Assembly: GCF_050624435.1 (NCBI RefSeq)
Contig: NC_134535.1
Location: 124,173,731-124,237,730 of the forward strand
From: Tenrec ecaudatus
Taxonomy: Eukaryota > Chordata > Mammalia > Afrosoricida > Tenrecidae
Reading direction: 5' to 3'
Length of the DNA: 64,000 nt
Shown here: positions 13,401 through 25,400 of the stretch, piece after piece
How positions within the stretch are numbered: the first letter of the stretch is position 1
Layout: the number at the start of each line of letters is the position of its first letter
The notes under the pieces: generated by a model
Told to the model about the DNA's origin: nothing
The model's input: only the letters and a program-made list of their open reading frames with translations
The model's database searches: none
Position numbers and translations under genes: made by a program

Positions 13401-16400
13401 CCTAGGCAATGAATTTCTCTGTTCCCTTCTTCCTGCTCCTGCTAACCATCGATAAAATTTGGTCTCTATACACTTTCCCAGTCTAGATATTCTGTATAAA
13501 TAGAGTCATATAGTCGTTGCCATTTTATGACTGGTTTCTCTGCCTTAGCATTATGTTTTCAGGGCACATTCGTGTGGGAGCATGTTTCAGGATTTCCTTT
13601 TCTTTGTGGCTAAGTAGTATCACGGGGTGCATATGTGCCACATTTTATTTATTCACTCATGTGTTGTTAGACATTTAGACTGTTTCTACCTTTTGGTTGT
13701 AAATAATGCTGTCATAAACACTGATGTATAAGTATCTATCTGCATTCTTGCTTCAATTCTTTTGTGTATATACCTGGCGGATATGGAAATTCCATGTTTA
13801 ACTTTTTGGGAACTGGCAAACGGTTTTCCACAGTGGTTGCACCATTCTATTTTCCCACCGGCGATGAAGGTTTAGATTTCTTCACATTTTGCCATCACCT
13901 GTTTTCTTTCTTTTTAATTACAACTCTCTTAGCTAACTTACTCACTGCCATTGAGTCGGTTCCATGCAGAGCGGAGCAGACCTGCCCCTGTGGGTTTCCA
14001 GACTACATTGGTATGGAAGCAGAAAGGGCCACCTTTCTCCCTCAGAGAGGCTGGTCACTATACCACCAAGGCTACTGTAGCCACCTTATCGGGTGTGCAA
14101 TGTGGATTTGCTTTGAATGGTTAAATATAATTGTACAAACACTCTGGAAAGAACCAAATTCCCATACCTCTGTTTACATTTCTTGTTTTGGGACTTGGAC
14201 TCATTAGAAACGACTCGTTTTTGGATTCTCGGCTGACTCCATTGAGTATAATCTTGTTGTACATTTGAGACATCACTTACCCGATAGGGAAGAGGTCCCA
14301 GATCCAGGTCTCGGGGAAGTACTGGCGGACCTGAGACTCTCCTGGTTGAACAGGTGAAGACGAAGATGAAAAAGCCTCTCGAGCAATACCATCACTTCCT
14401 GTGGAGATCAAGAATAAAAGCATTTGGGAAGGCAGGTGAGTTTTGTTTGAGAGGTAGAGGGACTGCTAGCCAGAAATTCAGAGGAAGAAGAGAACATGTG
14501 ATCAGACCACTGAGAAACTCAAACAACTCACCTCACTGCCATCAAGTCCATTCTGGCTCACAGTGCCCCTATAGGACAGGTAAGAACAGCCCCTGGGGGT
14601 TTCCAAGAGTTTTAAGTCTTTACAGGAGAAGAAAGCCTCCTCTTTCACCCGAGAAGCAGCTGGTGGTTTCAAACTGCTGACCTTGTGGTTTGAAACCCAA
14701 CTTGTAACCCACTACAGCACCAGGCATTCTATTAAATTAGTCACAGAGGCCATCAAGGGAAATGACAGAGAAGGAGGTTTGACCGGGGGATGAGTAGGTA
14801 AGGTCTTGAAACTTCAAAGTCCTCTCCAGAGAGAGAGAGAGACCCTTGGGAAACCACCCATGTCTATGACTCACAATCTACTATCATCTTAATGTTAGAA
14901 TTGTCTGTGGAAAAACAGGAGGCAGCCACGGAACTTTGAGAGTTTGGTGACTTAACACATTAGTCAATCTATGAACCATAGATCATAGTAGCTTACCTCC
15001 ACCACTTGAAGTGCCATATTTGGGAGACCAATGATCACACACTACTGGCTTCTTGATCTTGGAATTGGAGAGGATTTTCAGGCCCATGCCCTGACACGCA
15101 CCAAAGAGACCAGAGATTACAGTGTTAGGTGGTATCCTACCACTAATACAAATGTTACCACCAGTAATTGCACCATCAAAGGGTTGACCCTAAACATTCC
15201 GTTTCTTCTTCTTTTATTAATGATAAGACTAGAAGTTACTACCCAGTAGTCAGTCCCCAAGATTTGTTCACTTGCAGCTAGTGTGCAAGGTTTCCAATGA
15301 AAGTTAAATATATTTAAATTTTCTTCCACAAATTTCTTCCACATTCTACCTTCATGTTCTTATTACTTGACTGACTATGAACTTGAATGAGGAATCATAT
15401 TAGCTTACTCAATGCAACAAAAACATAGGGAGCATTAGGGAGAGGGGAAGGATGAACAAGACACAATTCTTGACCTCATAGCCCTCCTGGTAAAGATCCA
15501 GGCCACAGAGCATCCCAAACCTCTGCTCATAAAATAACTGTAAAATATTTTTATGAAAACAAGACATCCCTTATCTACCTTTTATGGGATCACTGACATA
15601 GGTTTGGAGACCACAGAGAAAGGGCAGAAGGGGGAGACTAGGTTAATAGTGTCTTACAAGGATTTGCTCTCCAAAGTAATTGGGCAGCTTTTTCCAAGAA
15701 TAAGGATCAAGAGAGGATACTTTACATGTCAGAGCTTCTTTTCGGGTTTTGTCCCCATCAGGGCCCACAGGGGTCTCTACTTCCCTGGATATGGGCTTTT
15801 CTTTCCTCCTACCACCACTGATGTTTCTTGAAGAGAAAAATGGGAAAGCATTTACCTGGAAAAAGCGGAAAAGGTCAGCTCCTCCAGAGAACCATGGCCT
15901 CCAGATGACAGAACGCTTGCTCCAGCGCCCCTCAGGCACAGGGTCAACGAGGGCTTGAGGTACGTCCCATGAGCCAGATGCTGGACACTCATCATATTCA
16001 GCCACTTGATAAGGATAATAACCATACCAGAATGGGAACATCCCATAGACCTGAGATGAGAGGGGAAAGGTAATGGAATTTTGTTTATAAAGTGAAATCA
16101 GTTGAGAAAATCATTTCAGATGCTGGTGCTACAGTTTACTACCTCTGTATTATTGATCTTCATTGCTCTAAATTCTTCCATATTTATTTTACCAAAGCCA
16201 CTTTCCCACCCTAAAAATTTTAATGTCTATCTCACTTTTCACCATAATCTATCATCCTTAGTCCCAATTTCATTCTTTCCTGATCTTCACCACCATACTA
16301 ACTGTGTCCCACTCATATCATTTCTACCTTGATTTCCACACCAGCACTTTGCCCACCATTCCCCTAAGACTTTCCCTCCTGCTTCCTGGGATCCATTTTT

Positions 16401-19400
16401 CATTTTGCCTGCAGTCTACAGGTCTCTTCTGTCAATACTGTCATACAGATGCAGATTACTCACAGAGCTATTGCTCAGCTCTTTCTCTGGTCGAAGTAGG
16501 GAGACGCTTTTATCTACAGCCCGAACAGCACACAAAGACCCAGGAGCTGCCTGCAACTCTACTTCCACATCTGCTCCTGGGAGCTGCTGGACTGGTGAGA
16601 AGCCAAGGGAAACCTGGGGAAGAAAAGGTTTTCATTTGGTGATTGGGTTAGCTGGAGAGATGGTAATATGACTGAGATCATCAGCCAGTGATGGTCTCAA
16701 CCCACCCTCTCACTCCTGTGTTTTTTGGTAAACGTTAGCTCTTTAGAACTGGTGTCTTTTGATAGAGTAGGGAAAATAAGCACAGTAGAACGATATAGAA
16801 ATTTTAGATGTCAAGTCAGAGGGTAAAAGAAAAGACCACGTGGAATAACTACAGGGAGCATGTGATTTCCCAGAATGATTATTTTTAAAGGAGAAGCAAA
16901 TGGGAAGGCAATTCCAACCAAGCATTCTAAAGAAATAAATACAATATCACAACTTCAATATTATCTTATTTCTTTGCCCTTATATTGTCTCACCCCACCA
17001 CACACAAGGTACTTCTTTGTGCCCAACTCTTTTCTGCACCCTCCTCCAAGGCCAGTTTACCTGATTGTCAAAGCACATCTCCACTGAGAACTGAATTTTG
17101 TCAGCTATGATTCCTCCGCTGGGGAAAATGGCGTAGATGACTAGCGAAGGGTCGGGGGCTAGTCTGGAAGTGAAGATCAGTGAGAGAGAGAAGAAGCCTT
17201 TGGGTCCTGAAGTAGAAGAAGGGACACAAAGGAATGAAAGAGCATCCTCTCCACAGGACCATCTCTACCCATATGAATGCACTTTTCAGCAAGTCAATCA
17301 TTTGCTACTTCTCATTTTTCTCATTTCCTATCATTATTGTTAATGTTCTATACCAACTGCTTCTAGTAAAATAACTATTTTCTGGAATATTAACTATACC
17401 TTTCTTGGAATTATTATTTAGGCAGCACTGAGTCTCACTTTATGGTGATGGGAATTTGGCAATGGATACTGCTGATGGTTGCACAATACGATGAATGCCA
17501 TTAAATTGTATGCATTAAAAGCATTAAATTGATTTATACAATGAAAACAAAAAACATTATTGAAGCAGATTAAAGAACATTTAAATTAACAGAAAGATGT
17601 CTATGTTCATATATTGGAAGACTTAATATTGTTAAAAAGTCAACATAACCCAAAGTTGTCTACAGATTCAATGCTACTCCTGCTTAAAAGTTAAACAGCC
17701 TTTTTTATGGAAATAGAGGCCCCTGGCTAGAGGCCCCTGAATCTCTAAACCAAGCTGAAAGAGAAGAACAAAGTAGAAAGCTCACACTTCCTGATTTTAA
17801 AGCACACTGTACAGCTACTAAAAGGAGCTCTAGTGGGGCACTTGGTTAAGCATTGGTCTGCTAACCACCAGGTCAATGGTTCAAATCCACTAGCCATTCT
17901 GTAATAGAAAGATGAAACTCTCTGTATACATATATATTCGCTCCCTATATATTTTTACAGTTCTGAAAACCCTATTGAGCAGTTCTATGTCTCCTACAAG
18001 GTCACAATGAATTGGAATCTACTTGACAGCCGTGAATAGTGGATCATACAGTTACAGTAATCAAAACAACCTGGCAGAGATATAAAAACAGAGACATAGA
18101 CCAATGGAATAAAATGGAGAATCCAGAAATATGGCCAGCTGATTTTTGACAGGGATCAATTCAGTGAGAAAGAAGAATCTCTCCAATAAATGGTGCTGGG
18201 CAAAATCCAAGAGAGCTAAACCCCTCAGAAATAGTAATGATTCCCTGAAGGTATGGAAAGAGAGGGGTGAAAGTGGAGAAGGGGGAACTGATGGCAATGA
18301 TGACTATATAACCCCACTTGAGGGGAACAAACATCAGATATTTAGGTGAATGGATATATTGGAAGGTGTAAGATGGCAAAAAACAAACGAAGAGAAAAAA
18401 CCCTTTAATAATAATAATATATTAAAGGTTCAGGAGGATGGTAAGGGAGAGGAGGGATGGGATAAAGGGGAGCTGATATCAAGGTGTTCAAGAAGACAGA
18501 AAATGTATTGAAAATGATGATGGCAGCTATTGTACAACTATGCTTGATCTAATGAACCTATGGATTGCAATCATATATGTAAGAGCTCCCCATAAAATGT
18601 TTAAAAACAACCACAAATAGATAGATAGAGAGATAAATGATGTTGGGAAAATTGGATTTTCATATACTGAGAAATGAAACAGGATTCTTGTCTCACATCC
18701 TATACAAAGCAAATTCAAATTTGATTGCAGGCCTAAATACGCAAACTAAAGCCATAAAATTCTTAGAAGAACATTTGATTGCAGGCCTAAATATGCCAAC
18801 TAAAACCATGAAATTCTTAGAAGAACAACCACGAGCAATGCTGTTAGAAATAGCTTTCAACTGTGGATTATGTAATATAGTAACAAAGTATAAATAGCAC
18901 AAGACAAAATAAATAAATGAGATTTAATAAAATTAAAATTTTTTGTTCATCAAAAGAGTTTATCTAAAATGTGAAAAGCTGCTGACTCAGAAAATACCTT
19001 CAGAAATCATCTATCTGACAATACTCTAATATATACAGCTTTGACAATTTAACAACAAAAAGAAAAATCTTCCAATTATAAAGTAGGAAAAACTTGAAGA
19101 GACACTGCATTCAAGAAGACATTCAAATAGCATCATTACTCATCAGAGAGATACAAATCAAAACCACAATGAGATATGGTTACACTCCCAATAGATAAGA
19201 CATCAGCAATTTAACAAAGCTTGGTGAAAACCCCAAAACCAAACCCACTGCTAATGAGCACAGTTCAACTCATAGTGATCCTATAGAAGGCTTCCAAGAC
19301 CATAAATCTTCATCAGAACAGATAGCCTCAACTTTTTCCTGTGGAACAATAGGTGGGTTTGAACTAGTCAACTTGAAATTAGTAGCCCATTGCCTAAGTC

Positions 19401-22400
19401 ACTAGGCCTCTGTTGATGAGGATATGAGGAAATTGGAAATCTTATCCATTCCTGAAGGGAATGTAAAATGGTTAACGCCTCTGTAGAAACAGTTGCTAAA
19501 AAAAAAAAAGGAACTACCATATGATCCAGCAATTCCACTTCTATTTATATACTCAAAAACCTTGAAAGCTAAAACTCAAAGAGACTTGTACAATGTTCGT
19601 TGCAGCAGTATTCACAATAGCCCAAAGATAGAAACAACCTAAATGTCCATCGACAGATAAATGAATAAACAAAATGTGAGACGTAGACACAATGGGATAA
19701 TACTCAGCCAGTAGAAATGCAGTCTTGATACATGCTACCATGTGGATGGAAGCTTGAAGAGCTTATGTTTAGTGAAACTAGTCAATCCCAAAGCATAAGT
19801 ATTGTCAGGTCTCACTTATATAAAAAGACTAAAAGCAAGAAAAGGAAACTGGATAGAGATAAAAGTCACTAGTGGTTACCAAGAATGGGAGGAAGGGAGA
19901 CAGGAGGAATAATGGCGATGGGGAAATCTCATCAGTTACATGTAAGGTTGCACGGCTAGTGATTGTAGTTACTGTCAAAAACTTACACACATGTAAAAAG
20001 TTAAATTGGAAAAAGTTGTGTGATAAATATATGCACTGCAAAGCAAAAAAACAAACAACGGTTAAAGTTATTTCTGTCCAACCAAACACCTCATGGGTGC
20101 TTTATTTCCTTGGTGTGGAGGTTTAGGGTCATGGTTTCATGAGACATGCCACATTAACTGAGCCTTAATAGTGTGTTTTACCTTCTAACTCATTGTGTAG
20201 TGCTTGTGGTCTTAAACGTTTGGGAGCAACCCTCTAAGGCACAACAATTGGTCTCTATTTACCCAGAAGAACAGGGGGGAAAGGAGAGTCAGGAAAAGGA
20301 GGGGGAAATGGAATACGTGACTAATTGCCTCCATCAACAATTGCCTCCAGTGCTTTGAGACCAGAACTGAAGGGTGCCTAGCCACCACTAGGGAACATTC
20401 AGATCAAAGAGCTTCTGGACGAATCCTTACCTGGAGGGGGAAAGCAGATCAGGCTTTCAGGTTGTCATTGGCTCTCTAGAACCATGGAGGATAGGTGAAG
20501 CCCTGATGCCATTGCTCTAAGAGAATCTTTAACCCATAAGCCAAAAGTCTTCCCCCAGTCTTCTAAAACACAAGGAAGAGTGCAGTTGAACTCTTGATAC
20601 TGCTCTTTGAAGAACAAGCTACATGGAAGCAGGCTGACAAGAGGAACTCCAGAGATTAGACAGGAAGCTTCGGGGACAGTGAGTGTGCGTTAACATGTCA
20701 GGGAGGAACGGTTCCGAAAAGGAGCATGAAAATGCTTGCACGACTTGAAAGAAATCACTTCCCCTGAAGTGTACACGTAGCGACTATGGAGTTGGTATTT
20801 GCCTTGCTGTCTGTGTATATTCGCAAAACAAGGAGCTCTGGTGGGTTAGAGGTTATACCTTGGTCTGCGATCTCCTTGATCGGCTCTTCCAAACCACCAG
20901 CCCCTGCGTGGGAGAAAGACTGGGCTTTCTGTTCCCATAACCAGTTTCAGTCTCGGAAACCACAAGAGGTCGCTTTGAATCGGCATTGACTCAAAAGCAG
21001 TGAATGTTTGTTTATTTGCTTATTCTCAAAACAGCGTAAAAATTGAAATTTACAAAATGCATTACATTGACAAACGTTGTGTGACATGTATTTTCACAAT
21101 AATAACCCCCAAAATCCCTTCTTCTAGGATAAGCCTATACACTCACCTTTCTTGGTGCTCACGTGTTTCTGCCCCTGCAGCTCCAAATTCCCTTTTCCTG
21201 TCAGCTAAGGAAGAGATGAAACGAATCAGTACAGGAGTTACTGGATTTTCACCTGCCTCCTGCAGGACCCCTGCATTCCTCCATGAGAAAGAGACTTCAT
21301 TCATACTTCTAAAGCCCAGCTCACACTTCACCGAGCATCCCTTAGCTTGCCAAGGGCAGGATGGTGCCTACAGGCTCTGGCTCTTCCTCCAGTAGGACAC
21401 GTCCACCAGTCATCGGGCAACGGGAGGCATGGAGGTCATTTATTGCTTCTGGGTCAGACTGCATGGGACTCATTCCTCATTTTCTGAAGATCTTCAGGGA
21501 AAGAAGCTTTCTCAATTGGGTTCCTTCTTTCATAATCCTCCTACTGCAGAGTCAGAGAAAATCTGTCTTTGTGGCCTTTCATTATTACCTTTCAATTCAC
21601 GATTCAGTGGGAATGAGTATGCCTCACACTGTCTCTGAGACATTCACTGCCTCTGGATCGTCTGGGGGAAGTTCATTTGATTGATTTCTTCTCTAACTTT
21701 AACTTGAAACCTGATTCATTGACATTGAACTTAGGCAGGCTGTCCTCTCAGACTCATAGCAGTTTCGTGGTTGGTTCTTGGGTTTCCAGGGATGCACTCG
21801 GCCTTCCTCCCTGCTCAGCACCAATATCACTGTCTCCTAGTTCGCTGATGACGTTCCTTGCTAACCGAGCTACTGTTTTCCATCCAGGATATAACCCACG
21901 CTTCCTCATTGTGTTGCGCTGGGATGATTGTCTTGGTTTGGTGACTCTAATGATTTAAGACTGGGATGACCCAGGGAGCTGAACGTCGCCCAGAGACTGA
22001 GAGGATGAGAGCGGATTAAAGGACCATGAAGCCTGGGGGTCTGGTGCTGTTCCATGCTCTCCAGTCATTTCCAGAATGGCACTGTTCAGTCCTGCCTCAT
22101 CTTCACAATTGGGCTTATGTTTGGGCCACTCTGAGCCATGCAATCAATTGATCTCATCAAGGGCCTTCCGTTTCTCTCCACGGACCCTCTACTGTATCCG
22201 AGACTTGTCTCTTGGGGTAGCATGCCCAAACTAAGTCAGATGGAGCCTCTCCAGCCCGACGTCTCAAAAGAATCTCACCTGTCTCTCTTTCAAGACAGAT
22301 TTGCTCATTCTTCCGGAAGCCCTTCGTACAGCAAATTTTTGTTTGTTTTTTAAGTCCCCAGTTTCATCAAAGCTTCTAATCTTTATACATTTCTTTAGAT

Positions 22401-25400
22401 GAAAAAGTGTGACTTTATTTCCCATAACACAATTGCTATCCGTGTTCATTTTAAACACAATAGAATGAAATTATCCCAAGTCCCAAGCCCGCTCCATTCT
22501 TCTCTACCCCCTTTTTGGACCCTAGCCAGCAGCCCTTTCCAGTACTTCCTGGCCTTGTTTTCTCACATGATGTCTCTGGACTCTTGCTTAAAATCTCTTT
22601 TATCACCCTAATTTTTTCCATCCTCCAGATCTCTACTATGAAGTAAAGTGGTCACCCATCATACAATTAAGAACCCAAAACAGATGACGCACACATTCAA
22701 TCTGTCCCACAAATATATTTTTTAAAGTCTCTACTGGCTGCGTGCATGTCTGTGACGAAAAGAGCTGGTTTCCTTTCCTAACACAATGAGATATTGTGCT
22801 AAAGAGGAGGGGGAAAGGCGGTCAGTCTCTAAATCTTGAGGGAGTTTTGTTTTTATGTCAATGTCTTTAAATGTATTAAAAACTAACCAAAATTATGGTC
22901 AATGCTTTTGCTAACTTTACCACAGTGGAGCCCATCCATTCTTACAATAAATGCTTTATAACAACAAAACCTGAAGCGTGAGGGTCTGAACTGAGGGGCT
23001 GCAAATATGCACACACTAAAGTTCAAAGTTGTCGTTGGAACAAAGAACTCAGTGTTCATTAATAATTTGTAGGGGTCTCCATGTTAAGATTTGGGCTAAT
23101 GAAAAGGTCAACACTTTGAGCCCCCCCGCCCCCCGACCCTTCGAGGGAGAAGGAGAACCGTCTGCCTGCATAAAGATTGGGAACCCAATGGGCAGCATTA
23201 ATCTTTCTTCTAGGGTTGCTGTGGGTCAAAATTAACTCAGAAGCAGCGAGCTTGTGGGCATCGATACTTAAACATGATTATGTGGTGAAATAATATTTTG
23301 ACATACTGGGTCAAAGAAATGTCTAGTATGCATTGATTAATATCCAAGGTATATTCTGTGAAGTAGGACGTTAAGTGATTCAGATGTCGCATGGGCGCTA
23401 TATTAAAATGTTATGATGACCCTCTGTCAGGGTTGCTCCTCTTGATGCTGCCGATGTCCCTGCTGCTGCTGCTGGTGGAGCTACTTGTGGGGGCTGGAGG
23501 AACTGGTGGCCCTGGTGGGTGGTGCCTGAGCAGGTGGCTAAGGGAGGAAGCCAAAGGAAGCTAGCAGGGAGCGAGCAGAGTAAGCTCAGTCCCCACCCAC
23601 TGTTGCATCAGCCTGCCTGCAGGACAAGCCCGGAGCCATGTCCTCTGCCTCACCTGCCAGAATTACCCAGGATTTCAAGATTACATCTCAGGACTTTAGA
23701 AAACAATAACAACAGCAACAACCAAAAACCCATGATCTAGTGCTGGAGTCTGGCTTTTGAGTCTTTAACACCATAAGGAAGAAATAAACAACAAAACCCC
23801 AAATAACCATATGACCACAGGCATAAATTCAGTTGGAATTTGCCCAAACATAAATTGATTAAGCAATGCATACTTGTATGCTATTAAAATCATTTTTAAC
23901 TATTTATTTTAATTCCTTAAATGTAGCTACTGGAGCTTTTGAAATGACATATGTGGCTCACATTTCATTCTTCCCTAGACAGTCTATCCTCTCTCTCTGG
24001 TCGACTCGATCATTCGCTTTCCTTCACCACACATTTTCACTAACCCTTAGTTCCCAGGCTTACATAGTAGGTGAAGGTGATTTCTTGGTCAGGGCTGGCA
24101 TCAGCTGGATCAATGTAATAATCCACTAGCACTTTCTGGGGCTGGCCACATTCCAACATGCCCTCCAGCCGGTGGATGCCCAGGAAGCTGCGTGTTGTCT
24201 TGTAGAAGGGTTCAAGATGCAGGTATGCGTTTTGGTAGTAGCGAGGCACTTTCTCAGGATCATATACCATGTCTTCCATTTGGAACTTGCCCTGAAAGGT
24301 AGAGAAAGATTGGGGTGGCAGTGGAACTTTCAGCACGTGCTTCCAACCATATTAAGCCCATGGGTGAGGGTAGTTCACTAGTAGTCCAGCCAAGGATTAG
24401 AGGAACAATCCATAACAGTGGGGTGTGCCCCAGCATTTTGGTGTGTTGCGGAATGGAAATTAAGTCTTCATTTTCACTGACCCATTGTGGATTGTATGTC
24501 TATCTCCTTAGATAGATAAGCATGAGTACGATTACACAGAATGTAAAGATTATATCTCAGGACTTTAACAACAACAACCACCTAAAAACCAACTCGATAT
24601 AGAAGCCAATGAGATGGAAAAATAATTCTATCTGAGCAAAGCGACGGGGTGATGTGTATAGAAGTTGTCAAATTAGCCACAGAATAACGGGTGTTTGTTT
24701 AAATGGTGTGGTTGGATGGTTGCATTAATGACTTGAGCCCTCCATGTCTTCCTGTGTCAACACTCTTAGCCATATAACTTCTTGTGGTGTCTTCACAGTT
24801 GGACTCTGGGCCCAGTCATGTGACTTGCCCCTGGGATGGGAATGCTAGCTTATGAAACACAGTGGGAGGCTTGCACACACTCCAATTTGCACCTCTATCA
24901 TGGCCCTGAGAAGAAGCCCGAGCTCTATTGCTGAAGCTTGAGAGACATGTGGATGACCAGCTAATAGCCAGCTGACCCATGACCTGTGAGGAAGCCCACT
25001 AAGATTGCTGAGCTGCCTATTGGACTATCCCAGAGGTGTGAGCAACAGGTGCTTATTACATGAGACTGAAACTTTATAGTTGTGTCTTAGGCAGCATTGT
25101 TGTGGCAGCTGTTGATTGATACAAGTAGTCCCGCTTATAAGTTATCAACAATCTAGATCATCTCCTCAGGCCTTTTTATGAGTCATGGGCAGAGGGGCCA
25201 GGGGAGCAGGAGGGAGACTTGACTGAGTTGTCTTTCCCCCTCTACTCAGATTTCCCATGAGTCAGGGGCCAATTCGATGGCACACCACAGCAGCGCTCTG
25301 AGCTCATAGACGGGACCAGATAGTGATGGGGGTCAACGTCAAACTGAATTTGTAGAAACAGTGATGCTGATATGATATTTATTTGGTTTATATTAAAACC

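Larger units (their letters stand above)
17540..19870 (+). mobile_element. Old L1 (ORF2 3' part and 3' UTR) with nested insertions
   Basis: Sense L1 ORF2 remnants (e.g. gacatagaccaatggaataaaat and tttgacagggatcaattcagtg), then 3' UTR blocks (accatatgatccagcaattcc, caacctaaatgtccatcgacag). Interrupted by AfroSINEs (17822-18045, 19237-19412) and a younger L1-like tail (about 18235-18605). Contains a 54-bp tandem duplication at 18720-18827. Confidence 0.8.

Noticed and set aside
17140-17206. Later acceptor AGs for exon 14 (for example cccaaag)
   Set aside because: They would drop four residues that match the human exon; the upstream CTTCAG keeps phase and similarity.
17822-17900. Genuine tRNA genes in the SINE heads
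   Set aside because: The tRNA-like starts are diverged and sit in full SINE bodies; no intact cloverleaf was supported by eye.
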